The notes under the pieces: model-generated
What the model was told of the DNA's origin: nothing
The model's input: the letters and a program-made list of their open reading frames with translations, nothing else
Database searches by the model: none
Assembly (NCBI RefSeq): GCF_021502675.1
Contig: NZ_JAKFHA010000012.1
Location: forward strand, 207,739-240,914
Length of the DNA: 33,176 bases
From: Yinghuangia soli
Lineage (GTDB): Bacteria > Actinomycetota > Actinomycetes > Streptomycetales > Streptomycetaceae
Reading direction: 5' to 3'
In this document: positions 24,123 through 32,992 of the stretch, in pieces
How positions within the stretch are numbered: the first letter of the stretch is position 1
Layout: each line of letters starts with the position of its first letter
Position numbers and translations under genes: made by a program

Positions 24123-27100
24123 ATGCAATCCGCGGCAGTACGCCGTCTCGATTTCCGCAAATTGACGCCGCGGTGGCGGGGGCGCCCCGTGGCACCCGTC
24201 TATCTGCTGCTCTTTGCGCTGCTCGCCGCCATGGCCATCGTGCTGCCCACCGCCGGGCGCGCCTCGGCCGGGCCGTGCGATGCACCGATCGTCAACGCGA
24301 TCGTCTGCGAGAACAGCAAGACCGGTACCGCGCGCACCACGTGGGACATCACGGGCTCGGGCAGCAGCACCATCCAGGGCTTCACCACCGACATCAGCTA
24401 CAACGTCGGCGAGACGGTGCGCTTCAAGATCAAGACACCGGCCACGGGCTACCGGCTCGACATCTACCGGCTCGGTTGGTACGGCGGCAACGGGGCCCGC
24501 AAGATCACCACCGTGAACCCGACGGCGCCGCTGCCGCAGAACCAGCCCAACTGCAACGCGGACAACGCCAACACCGGCCTGATCGACTGCTCGAACTGGG
24601 CCGAGTCGGCCTCGTGGCCCATCCCCGCAGGCCAGGTGTCCGGCTACTACATCGCCAAGTTGGTGCGCACCGACGGCACCACCGGCGCCAGCCACATCGC
24701 CTTCATCGTCCGCGACGACGCGTCGACCTCGAAGATGCTCATGCAGGCCTCCGACTCCACGTGGCAGGCCTACAACGAGTACGGCGGCAACAGCCTCTAC
24801 GAGGGCCAGCCGGCCGGCCGCGCCTACAAGGTCAGCTACAACCGGCCGTTCACGACACGTGGCGACAACCCCGAGGACTGGCTGTTCAACGCCGAGTACC
24901 CGATGCTGCGCTTCCTGGAGCGCAACGGCTACGACGTCACCTACACCACCAACGTCGACAGCGCCCGGCGCGGCAACCTCATCAAGAACCACAAGGTCTT
25001 CCTGTCCGTCGGCCACGACGAGTACTGGTCCGCCGAGCAGCGCACCAACGTCGAGGCCGCCCGCGACGCCGGCGTCCACCTCGCCTTCTTCTCCGGCAAC
25101 GAGGTCTACTGGAAGACCCGTTGGGAGAACGGCGGCATGAACGGCGAAGGCGCGGCCTACCGCACCGTCGTCAGCTACAAGGAGACGCACGACAACGCGA
25201 AGACCGACCCGGCCGGCCCCAACATGTGGACCGGCACCTGGCGCGACCCGCGCTTCTCGCCGCCCGCCGACGGCGGCAAGCCGGAGAACGCGCTGACCGG
25301 CCAGCAGTTCAAGGCCAACTGCTGCACCACCGAGCTCAAGGTCAACAGCGCCGACGGCAAGATGCGGTTCTGGCGCAACACCCGTGCCGCGACGCTCGCC
25401 ACGGGCACCGAGACCCAGCTCGGCAACGGCCTCCTCGGCTACGAGTGGGACGTCGACACCGAGAACAGCGTGCGGCCCGCCAACATGATCCGGCTGTCGG
25501 CCACCACGCAGTCCGGCCAGATGCTGACCGACTACGGGTCGTCGTACGCCAACGGCACCGCGACCCACCACCTGACCCTGTACCGGGCCGCCAGCGGCGC
25601 CCTGGTCTTCGGGGCCGGCACCATCCAGTGGTCGTACGGCGTGGACAACACCCGCAACGTCGGCACCGCCGGCGTCGACACCGCGGTCCAGCAGGCCACC
25701 CTCAACCTGTTCGCCGACATGGGCGTCACGCCCGGCACCTTGATGGCCGGCATGACCGCCCCGGTCGCCAGCACCGATGTCACCCCGCCGACCTCGTCCA
25801 TCAGCGCCCCGGCGCCGGGCCAGAACATCGCGGTCAACGAGCCGTTCACCATCACCGGCACCGCGGCCGACACCGGCGCCCCGAACAGCAAGGTCGGCGG
25901 CGTCGAGGTGTCGGTCGACAACGGCGCCACCTGGAAGCCGGCCAGCACCGGGCGCGAGGCGTGGACGTTCTCGTTCACCCCGACCACCACCGGCCAGATC
26001 ACCATCAAGTCCCGCGCCACCGACGACAGCGTGCGCAGCGAGACGCCCGGCGCCGGAGTCACCGTCACGGTCGGCAGCGGCGGACCGCCGCCCACCGTGA
26101 ACTGCCCGTGCACCATCTGGCCGGAAGGCACCGTGCCCAGCCAGGGCCCGGACCCGGAGGCCGTGGCCGTCGAACTCGGCGTCAAGTTCAAGGCGGACCG
26201 GGACGGCTTCATCACCGGCGTGCGCTACTACAAGTACGCCGAGAACACCGGCACCCACGTCGGCCACCTGTGGAGCAGCAACGGCACCCAACTCGCCGAG
26301 GCCACCTTCACCGGTGAGACCGCCAGCGGCTGGCAGCAGGTGAACTTCGCCAACCCGGTCGCGGTCACCGCGAACACCACGTACATCGCCTCCTACCTGG
26401 CCCCCAACGGCAGGTACGCGGCCGACGAGCAGTACTTCGCGGCCGGCTTCGCCCGCGCCCCGCTCACCGCGTTTGCCTCCGGTGCCTCCGGCGGCAACGG
26501 CGTCTACCGCAGCGGCGGCGGGTTCCCGAACCAGACCTGGAACGCCGCGAACTTCTGGGTCGACGTCGTGTTCAACACCAACGGCACCCCGCCGCCGGCC
26601 GGCCCCGCCGTCACCGGCAAAACCCCCGCCGACGGCGCCGCCGCGGTGGCCGTGGGCACCAACCTGACCGCGACGTTCGACAAGGACGTGCAGGCCGCGA
26701 CCATCGCGTGGCAGCTCAAGAAGCCGGACAACTCCACGGTCAGCGGCACCGCTTCGTACAACAGCGGCACCAAGACCGCGACGTTCGACCCGGGCACCGA
26801 CCTGGCCGCCGGAACCGTCTACACCGCCACGCTCAGCGGCGCCAAGGACACCAACGGCACCACCATGAACCCGGTGACCTGGTCGTTCACCACGGCCGGC
26901 AGCACCCCGCCGCCCACCTGCACCAACGCCGCGCCCTGCACGATCTGGCCGGCAAGTGCGGTACCGGGCACCCCGGCCGACCCGGAGTCGATCCCGATCG
27001 AGGTCGGCGTCAAGTTCAGGACCGACGTCAACGGGTCGATCACCGGCGTGCGCTTCTACAAGGGAGCCGGCAACAGCGGCACCCACGTCGCGCACCTGTG

Positions 27101-27419
27101 GACCGCCGACGGCACCCTGCTCGCCACCAAGACCTTCACCGGCGAGACGGCCACCGGATGGCAGCAGGTCCTCTTCGACACCCCGGTCGCGGTGACCGCG
27201 GGCACCACATACGTCGCCTCCTACTACGCACCGGTCGGACGCTACGGCTTCGACCAGGACGGGCTGCTCCAACAGGCCGGCACCGGCCCGGTCAAGGCGC
27301 TCGCCAACGGTCCGTCCGGCGGCAACGGAGTCTTCAAGGCCGTATCCGGCGGGGGCTTCCCCACCGACTCCTGGAGCGCCAGCAACTACTGGGTGGACGT
27401 GACGTTCACGACGAGCTGA
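24123..27419 (+). CDS. Secreted modular protein: DMFase-beta-like domain, Ig-like and two DUF4082 domains
   Basis: 1098 residues. A long basic n-region and hydrophobic helix (about 24-48, ending GRASA) make an export signal. Residues 85-540 resemble the C-terminal domain of the N,N-dimethylformamidase beta subunit, an amidotransferase-like fold, with LDIYRLGWYGGNGAR, WLFNAEYPMLRFLERNGYDVTY split across 253-274, and SVGHDEYWS (295-303) with FFSGNEVYWKTRW after it. Next come an Ig-like domain (553-651), DUF4082 (664-818), a Big_5-type Ig domain (826-924) and a second DUF4082 (939-1097). No LPXTG anchor is present. Real dimethylformamidase activity is unlikely from context; a surface-carbohydrate role is inferred from the DUF4082 modules and the adjacent glycan locus. 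The ATG at 24123 is the only good start. Confidence 0.88.
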   Translation: MQSAAVRRLDFRKLTPRWRGRPVAPVYLLLFALLAAMAIVLPTAGRASAGPCDAPIVNAIVCENSKTGTARTTWDITGSGSSTIQGFTTDISYNVGETVRFKIKTPATGYRLDIYRLGWYGGNGARKITTVNPTAPLPQNQPNCNADNANTGLIDCSNWAESASWPIPAGQVSGYYIAKLVRTDGTTGASHIAFIVRDDASTSKMLMQASDSTWQAYNEYGGNSLYEGQPAGRAYKVSYNRPFTTRGDNPEDWLFNAEYPMLRFLERNGYDVTYTTNVDSARRGNLIKNHKVFLSVGHDEYWSAEQRTNVEAARDAGVHLAFFSGNEVYWKTRWENGGMNGEGAAYRTVVSYKETHDNAKTDPAGPNMWTGTWRDPRFSPPADGGKPENALTGQQFKANCCTTELKVNSADGKMRFWRNTRAATLATGTETQLGNGLLGYEWDVDTENSVRPANMIRLSATTQSGQMLTDYGSSYANGTATHHLTLYRAASGALVFGAGTIQWSYGVDNTRNVGTAGVDTAVQQATLNLFADMGVTPGTLMAGMTAPVASTDVTPPTSSISAPAPGQNIAVNEPFTITGTAADTGAPNSKVGGVEVSVDNGATWKPASTGREAWTFSFTPTTTGQITIKSRATDDSVRSETPGAGVTVTVGSGGPPPTVNCPCTIWPEGTVPSQGPDPEAVAVELGVKFKADRDGFITGVRYYKYAENTGTHVGHLWSSNGTQLAEATFTGETASGWQQVNFANPVAVTANTTYIASYLAPNGRYAADEQYFAAGFARAPLTAFASGASGGNGVYRSGGGFPNQTWNAANFWVDVVFNTNGTPPPAGPAVTGKTPADGAAAVAVGTNLTATFDKDVQAATIAWQLKKPDNSTVSGTASYNSGTKTATFDPGTDLAAGTVYTATLSGAKDTNGTTMNPVTWSFTTAGSTPPPTCTNAAPCTIWPASAVPGTPADPESIPIEVGVKFRTDVNGSITGVRFYKGAGNSGTHVAHLWTADGTLLATKTFTGETATGWQQVLFDTPVAVTAGTTYVASYYAPVGRYGFDQDGLLQQAGTGPVKALANGPSGGNGVFKAVSGGGFPTDSWSASNYWVDVTFTTS
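26112..27413 (+). repeat. DUF4082-Ig-DUF4082 repeat block in the first giant
   Basis: DUF4082 copy 1 (26112-26576) and copy 2 (26937-27413) share GTHV-HLW, FTGETA-GWQQV, NPVAVTA/TPVAVTA-TTY-ASY and a closing W-FWVDV/YWVDV. The Ig-like domain between them (26598-26894) begins after PAVTGKTPADGAAAV. The same block type is found in the downstream gene. Confidence 0.85.
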
Positions 27420-27444
27420 CGCTCGGCCCACCGCACGTCCACAA

Positions 27445-27471
27445 GGCGGGGCGCCACTACGGCGCCCCGCC
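27445..27471 (+). terminator. Perfect hairpin between the two DUF4082 genes
   Basis: GGCGGGGCGCC (27445-27455) pairs with GGCGCCCCGCC (27461-27471) across ACTAC: 11 perfect pairs. It lies 25 bp after the first stop and 37 bp before the second start. It could be a terminator, a partial attenuator setting the ratio of the two proteins, or an mRNA stabiliser. Confidence 0.75.
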
Positions 27472-27508
27472 GCTCCCGCACCTGAATTTCCACTGAGGAG
27501 TACCGACG

Positions 27509-30500
27509 ATGGCTCGCCGCCACGCGCCGCCACATTCCAGAGGTTTGCGGGCTTTCGGCCCGTTCCGCAGCCGCAAGAAGAAGGCTGCCGTAATGTCCAG
27601 CGTCACCACCGCACTTGCGGCGGTCGCGGCGCTGGTCTTCACGCTGTTCTCCCCGCTGTCCGCGCAGGCCGCACCGTGCAACCCGTGCTCGCTCTTCGGA
27701 TCCACGAGCCCCGGGATCGGCCCCGACAGCGAAGCCATCTCGGTCGAGCTCGGCGTGCGCTTCGTGCCGAAGACCAACGGCCGGGTCCTCGGCATCAGGT
27801 ACTGGAAGGACGCGGCCAACACCGGCACCCACAAGGGCTACCTGTGGAACACCACCACGGGCACCGCCACCCAGGTCACCTTCCAGAACGAGACCGCCTC
27901 GGGCTGGCAGCAGGCCCTCTTCGCGGCGCCGGTCAACGTCACCGCGGGCACCACCTACATCGCGTCGTACCTCGCACCGAACGGCCGCTACACCGCGACC
28001 ACCGGCTACTTCAACGTGGTGCACGACAGTGAGCAGCTGACCGCCCCGGCCAGCACCGGCCAGCAGGGCAACGGCGTCTACCAGGCGGGCGCCGGCGGCA
28101 CGGTCATGCCGAACAACTCCTGGAACGCCAGCAACTACTGGGTCGACGCGGTCTTCGAGCCGGGCGTGGACTCCACCGCGCCCACCGTGACCGCCAAGTC
28201 CCCGGACGCGGGCGCCACCGGCGTGCAGGTCAACACCTCGATCACCGCCACCTTCAGTGAGGCGGTACAGGCCAACACCATCGTCTGGGAGCTGAAGAAG
28301 CCGGACAACTCCACGGTGGCCGGCACCGCTTCGTACGACCCGGGCACCCTGACGTCGACCTTCACCCCGTCCGCCAACCTCGCGGTGTCCACCCTGCACA
28401 CCGCCACGGTCAGCGGCGCGAAGGACCTGGCGAACAACACCGTCACCCCGGTGACCTGGTCGTTCACCACCGCGGCGACGCCGCCGTCCACGACGAACTT
28501 CAGCATCTTCACCGGCAGCGAGCCGGTCGGCACCCCGGACAGCGACGACTCGCCCAACGAGCTCGGCGTCCGGTTCCAGCCGACCGCCAACGGCTTCATC
28601 AAGTCGATCAAGTTCTACAAGAGCGCAGCCAACATCGGCCCGTTCACGGTCAGCCTCTGGAACACCAACGGCACCCGCCTCGCCGGCACCGACAACGTCA
28701 ACCTGACCGGCACCGGCTGGAAGACCGTCAACCTGCCCAACCCGGTCGCCGTCACCGCGGGCACCGCGTACGTCGCCTCGTACCACACGATGAGCGGCAA
28801 CTACGCCTACAACAACGGGTACTTCGCCGGGAACTCGGCAGGCAACGCCAAGCTCGTCGCGCCCGCCAGCACCGCGCAGACGCCCAACGGCGTCTACAAG
28901 TACTCGGCGAACACCTCGTACCCCAACGAGACCTACCAGGCCAGCAACTACTGGGTCGACGTCGTCTTCGCCACCGACGGCACCGACAACATCGCACCCA
29001 GCATCACCGGCCAGACCCCGACGCCCAACGCCGACGGAGTCCCGGTCGCGATCCAGCCGAACGTGGCGTTCAGCGAGCCGGTCAAGCCCGCCAACTTGAG
29101 CTTCACCCTCAAGCAGGGCGCCTCGACCGTCGCCACCACGCTCGAACTGGACGATGCCGCACAGCCCACCCAGGCGCTGCTCAAGCCCAACGCGCCCCTG
29201 GCGTACAACACGCAGTACACCCTGACCCTGGGCAACTACCAGGACCTGGCCGGGAACGGCGCCACCGGCGCCACCTGGACGTTCACCACCGGCAGCCCGC
29301 CGCCACCGGCGCCGTGCTCGTCGCCGAACGCCGGGCCGATCCTGGTCGTGACCGCCAACGCCAACCCGTACGCCTGCTACTACAGCGAGATCCTGCGCGC
29401 CGAAGGCCTCAACTCCTTCACCACGCTGGACATCGGCGCGGTCAACGCGGTCGAGCTCAACAAGTACACGACCGTCATCCTGGGCGACCTCGACCCCAGC
29501 CCGGCGCTCGTCACCGCCCTGACCACCTGGGTCAACAACGGCGGCAACCTGATCGCGATGCGTCCGCGGGCCACGCTCGCCGGACTCACCGGCCTCACCG
29601 CCGGCTCCGGCGTGCTCAGCGAGCAGTACCTCAAGGTCGACGCGGCCACCGGTCCCGGCGCGGGCATCTACGCCGACCGGGCCATCCAGTACCACGGCAG
29701 CGCCGACCAGTGGACGCCCGCCGCGGGCACCACGGTCATCGCCGAGCTCTACCGCCGCAACCCCGGCATCGCCGAACCCGTGTCGGTCGGCAAGCCCGCG
29801 GTCACCCAGCGGACCGTCGGCGCCGGCACCGTCTCGGCGTTCACCTTCGACCTCGCGCGCTCCGTCGTCCAGACCCGGCAGGGCAACCCCGCGGTCGCCA
29901 ACCAGGAGCACGACAGCCTCACCGGGCTGCGGTCGACCGACATGTTCGCCCGCGACTGGACCGACCTGAACCGGGTCGAGGTGCCGCAGGCCGACGAGCA
30001 GCAGCGCCTGCTCGCCAACATCATCGAGAAGGCCAACACCGAGAAGGCCCCCGTCCCGCGCTTCTGGTACTTCCAGGGCAAGGCCGGCGCGCCGACCCCC
30101 GACCTGCACCCGGCGGTCCTGGTCTCGACCGGCGACCACCACAACACCCCGCAGGCCGGCATCACCTACCGCGTCACCAAGTACACCGCCAACAGCGACC
30201 CGGCCTGCGCCAACGCCGGCACCGCCGCCCAGGCCGTGAAGGACTGGCGCTGCATGCGCGGCACCTTCTATATCTGGGACGCCAACGGCGAGGCCTCCGC
30301 GGCCACCATCCAGGGCTGGCGCGACCAGGGCTTCGAGGTCGCCCGGCACGTCTCCGACAACGGCGGCTGCGTGGGCATCGGCCCGGGCGCGAGCCCCTCG
30401 TTCGTCACCTCGAAGCTCACCACGGTCTACACCAACAGCCTGAACGACTTCGAGGGCAAGTACGGCTACACCCCGACCACCAGCCGCACGCACTGCATGA

Positions 30501-32746
30501 TCTGGCCGGACTACAGCACCAACGCCTCGGTCGAGCAGACGTTCGGCATCCGGATGGACACGAACTACTACTACCTGCCGGACACCTGGTCGAACACGTA
30601 CGGCTCGCCGCTCATGAAGAACGCGCCGGGCTACTACACCGGCTCGGGCCTGCCCATGCGGTTCACCAAGACCGACGGCACCATGATCGACGTCTACCAG
30701 GCCACCACGCAGCTGCACGACGAGTTCTGCCAGACGTACCCGACCCAGTTCGACACGATGGTCGACCGCGCCCAGGGCACCCAGGGCTTCTACGCGGCCA
30801 TCACGCTCAACAACCACCTCGACAACGAGCAGGGCAACAGCACCGGGTCCTGCGCCCGCGTCGACCAGAACGTGATCCAGGACGCCGTCATCGCCGCGGC
30901 CAAGGCCAAGGGCGTCCCGATCATCACCGCCAAGCAGCTCCTCGAGTGGACCGACGGCCGCAACCAGTCGTCGATCACCGGACTCGCCCGCAACGGCAAC
31001 AACGTGACCTTCACGGTCAACGCCGCCGCGGCCGCGTCCAACCTCATGACGATGCTGCCCACCGCCGGGGCCGGCGGTACCACGCTCACCGGGATCACCC
31101 GCGCGGGCACGCCGGTCGCCTTCTCCACGAAGACCATCAAGGGCATCGAGTACGCGGTCTTCAACGGAGTCTCCGGCGCCTACACCGCCACCTACGCGGC
31201 ACCGCTCGCCGCCCCGATGGTCCAGACGCTCGCGGCCGCCCCGGCCCCGGACGGCACCGCCAAGGTGTCCTGGACCACCGACACCGCCGCGACCACCGAG
31301 CTCTCGCTCGGCCAGGACCCCGACGCCCTCGCGCCGGTCGCCAAGGTCGCGGAGAACAGCGCCGAGCACCAGGTCAAGGTCCCGGCCCTCAAGCCGGACA
31401 CCACCTACTACTACCGCGTCACCTCGGTCGACGCGGGCGGGCGGCGCACCGTCAGCCCCGGCCCCGCGCAGAAGCCGGCCAGCTTCAAGACCCCCAAGGC
31501 GGACAAGAAGTCGCCCAAGCTGACCGACCAGAGCGTCGTGCCCTGGCCGGACGGGTCCGCGGTCGTCACCTGGAAGACCAACGAGCCGTCCACCACCAAG
31601 GTGGTCGTCGGGCAGGGCCTCAAGGACCTGCGCGTCGCGGTCGACGACACCGAGCTCGTCACGACCCACAAGGCCGTGATCACCGGGCTCGAACCGGGTC
31701 AGTCGTACATGTTCCGGCTCTTCTCTTCCGACGCGGCCGGCAACGAGTCCGTCTACTCCGGAAAGAAGGCCGACACCGCCCGGTTCGACATGCCGAAGAA
31801 CGGCGTCGCCGAGCACACCGGCCCGAGCTTCGCGGGCGGCACCCGTACCGGGGGAGCCGTGGTCAACGAGACCGACGGCACCCTCACCCTCGGCAGCCAG
31901 GCGGAGCAGGACTTCGCCGACGGCACCGGCACGGGCCCCTGGGCCCAGGCCCCGGTCTCGCCCAAGGGCAAGACCACCGTCTCCGAGGGCGCCCTCACCC
32001 TGGACGGCAGCGCGGCCGGCTCCGGCCTCGCCCCGACCTCCGGCCGCAAGCTGGACTTCCAGGCGGTCTTCGACGGCCCGGCCACGCAGTCGGCCGGCTG
32101 GGGCGACCCGGCCACCGGCCCGGCCGCCGCCTTCGAATGGCGCGGCGACGCCCTGTACGCCGTCACCGTCGGAGCCGGGGGCAAGGACCGCACCGACAAG
32201 AAGATCGACGGCGACTGGAACGGCGCACCCCACTGGTACAACATCGAACGGGACGGGAAGACCTTCCGCTTCTGGATCGACGGCCAGAAGGTCGCCGAGG
32301 TCAAGACCCAGCTCCCGCCGATGGCCGCCAAGGCCCGCGACTCGCTGACCGACCGCATCCCGCTGCGCATCAAGCAGCTCCAGGACGGCGACAAGCTCGT
32401 CTCCGGGACGTACACGTCGCAGGTCCTGGACGCGGCCCAGATGGTCAGCTGGGTGCAGGCCACCTGGCAGGCCGACCTCCCGAGGGGCACCTCCCTCAAG
32501 GTCTCGGTCCGCACCGGCAGCAAGGCCGTGCCGGACGCCACCTGGACCGCCTGGCGCGACCTGGCCGGCTCGGGTGCCCCGCTCGGCGGCGGATCCCGCT
32601 ACCTGCAGTACAAGGTGGAGCTGACCGGCACCGGCACCGCCTCTCCGACCCTGCTGGGCATCGCCTTCACCCACGACGGCAAGCCCGCCGCGGAGCCGGC
32701 CGAGGCCCCGCACGTGGGGGAGGTCCCGCCCGCCAAGAAGCAGTGA
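27509..32746 (+). CDS. Giant secreted modular protein: DUF4082 x2, Ig x2, amidotransferase-like, putative NodB-like, FnIII
   Basis: 1745 residues. A signal peptide with a long basic n-region has its core at about 30-50 and likely cleavage after SAQA (54). Then follow DUF4082 (61-217), Ig-like Big_5 (223-322), DUF4082 (330-488) and Big_5 (496-594). Residues 607-785 look like a class I amidotransferase/ThuA-like fold (ILVVTANANPYACYYSEILRAEGL split, WVNNGGNLIAMRP). Residues 845-1150 carry LVSTGDHHNTP (872-881), GFEVARHVSDNGGC (941-954) and FYAAITLNNHLDN, suggesting a divergent NodB-like barrel. Two fibronectin III-like repeats (1233-1327, 1337-1425) and a lectin-like sandwich (1450-1722) end the protein. 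GAGGAG lies 8 nt before the ATG. There is no cell-wall anchor. The enzyme activity is inferred, not shown. Confidence 0.88.
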   Translation: MARRHAPPHSRGLRAFGPFRSRKKKAAVMSSVTTALAAVAALVFTLFSPLSAQAAPCNPCSLFGSTSPGIGPDSEAISVELGVRFVPKTNGRVLGIRYWKDAANTGTHKGYLWNTTTGTATQVTFQNETASGWQQALFAAPVNVTAGTTYIASYLAPNGRYTATTGYFNVVHDSEQLTAPASTGQQGNGVYQAGAGGTVMPNNSWNASNYWVDAVFEPGVDSTAPTVTAKSPDAGATGVQVNTSITATFSEAVQANTIVWELKKPDNSTVAGTASYDPGTLTSTFTPSANLAVSTLHTATVSGAKDLANNTVTPVTWSFTTAATPPSTTNFSIFTGSEPVGTPDSDDSPNELGVRFQPTANGFIKSIKFYKSAANIGPFTVSLWNTNGTRLAGTDNVNLTGTGWKTVNLPNPVAVTAGTAYVASYHTMSGNYAYNNGYFAGNSAGNAKLVAPASTAQTPNGVYKYSANTSYPNETYQASNYWVDVVFATDGTDNIAPSITGQTPTPNADGVPVAIQPNVAFSEPVKPANLSFTLKQGASTVATTLELDDAAQPTQALLKPNAPLAYNTQYTLTLGNYQDLAGNGATGATWTFTTGSPPPPAPCSSPNAGPILVVTANANPYACYYSEILRAEGLNSFTTLDIGAVNAVELNKYTTVILGDLDPSPALVTALTTWVNNGGNLIAMRPRATLAGLTGLTAGSGVLSEQYLKVDAATGPGAGIYADRAIQYHGSADQWTPAAGTTVIAELYRRNPGIAEPVSVGKPAVTQRTVGAGTVSAFTFDLARSVVQTRQGNPAVANQEHDSLTGLRSTDMFARDWTDLNRVEVPQADEQQRLLANIIEKANTEKAPVPRFWYFQGKAGAPTPDLHPAVLVSTGDHHNTPQAGITYRVTKYTANSDPACANAGTAAQAVKDWRCMRGTFYIWDANGEASAATIQGWRDQGFEVARHVSDNGGCVGIGPGASPSFVTSKLTTVYTNSLNDFEGKYGYTPTTSRTHCMIWPDYSTNASVEQTFGIRMDTNYYYLPDTWSNTYGSPLMKNAPGYYTGSGLPMRFTKTDGTMIDVYQATTQLHDEFCQTYPTQFDTMVDRAQGTQGFYAAITLNNHLDNEQGNSTGSCARVDQNVIQDAVIAAAKAKGVPIITAKQLLEWTDGRNQSSITGLARNGNNVTFTVNAAAAASNLMTMLPTAGAGGTTLTGITRAGTPVAFSTKTIKGIEYAVFNGVSGAYTATYAAPLAAPMVQTLAAAPAPDGTAKVSWTTDTAATTELSLGQDPDALAPVAKVAENSAEHQVKVPALKPDTTYYYRVTSVDAGGRRTVSPGPAQKPASFKTPKADKKSPKLTDQSVVPWPDGSAVVTWKTNEPSTTKVVVGQGLKDLRVAVDDTELVTTHKAVITGLEPGQSYMFRLFSSDAAGNESVYSGKKADTARFDMPKNGVAEHTGPSFAGGTRTGGAVVNETDGTLTLGSQAEQDFADGTGTGPWAQAPVSPKGKTTVSEGALTLDGSAAGSGLAPTSGRKLDFQAVFDGPATQSAGWGDPATGPAAAFEWRGDALYAVTVGAGGKDRTDKKIDGDWNGAPHWYNIERDGKTFRFWIDGQKVAEVKTQLPPMAAKARDSLTDRIPLRIKQLQDGDKLVSGTYTSQVLDAAQMVSWVQATWQADLPRGTSLKVSVRTGSKAVPDATWTAWRDLAGSGAPLGGGSRYLQYKVELTGTGTASPTLLGIAFTHDGKPAAEPAEAPHVGEVPPAKKQ
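27689..29290 (+). repeat. Two DUF4082-Ig cassettes in the second giant
   Basis: DUF4082 at 27689-28159 and 28496-28972, each followed by an Ig-like domain (28175-28474 and 28994-29290). The first Ig domain shares a 23-bp identical stretch (28294-28316) plus a second identical block with the Ig domain of the upstream gene (26718-26740), showing a shared origin of the modules. Confidence 0.85.
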
Positions 32747-32778
32747 CGGAAGGCCGCCGCGACGGCCGCTGAAAGCGT

Positions 32779-32810
32779 GTGCGGGACCGCCCTCCGGGGC
32801 GGTCCCGCAC
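32779..32810 (+). terminator. Strong intrinsic terminator after the second giant
   Basis: GTGCGGGACCGCCC (32779-32792) pairs perfectly with GGGCGGTCCCGCAC (32797-32810) across TCCG: a 14-bp stem with a 4-nt loop. It insulates the secreted-protein genes from the rRNA promoters immediately downstream. Confidence 0.9.
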
Positions 32811-32814
32811 CGAT

Positions 32815-32843
32815 TTGGAGCTGCGCCGCAACGCATGTACTGT
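32815..32843 (+). promoter_or_regulatory. rRNA operon promoter, housekeeping type
   Basis: TTGGAG (32815-32820), a 17-bp spacer, and TACTGT (32838-32843): the correct geometry for the main vegetative sigma factor (HrdB/SigA). It starts 4 bp after the terminator and points toward the rRNA leader. It is the most upstream of three candidate rrn promoters. Confidence 0.7.
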
Positions 32844-32910
32844 TCTCCGAGTCCGACCGCGAGGGAGCTCTTCCCGAGGGGGTCGGAAGAGCAGAACAGC
32901 GGAAAGTGAA

Positions 32911-32939
32911 GCGGAAATCATCTGCTAAACTCGAAGCAC
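32911..32939 (+). promoter_or_regulatory. rRNA operon promoter, repeated unit 1
   Basis: An extended -10, TGC-TAAACT (-10 at 32926-32931), lies in a 29-bp unit with flanks CGGAAA upstream and GAAGC downstream. The unit is nearly repeated 82 bp later. No consensus -35 is present, as in several Streptomyces rrn promoters. Confidence 0.65.
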
Positions 32940-32992
32940 CGGAGGAAAGGCCCGCAAGGGAAATTCCAAAGGAAAGCAGAAAGCGAAACAGA

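Noticed and set aside
24123-24270. Twin-arginine signal in the first giant (RR at residues 7-8)
   Set aside because: The residues after the RR do not fit the S/T-R-R-x-F-L-K pattern and the hydrophobic core is too far downstream; a general secretion signal is more likely.
27386-32836. Minus-strand open frame of about 1800 codons opposite the second giant, and a similar one opposite the first giant (24102-27533)
   Set aside because: Antisense shadow frames caused by third-position GC bias. The translations are Gly/Val/Arg/Asp-rich with no domain, and the plus-strand genes have signal peptides and recognised domains.
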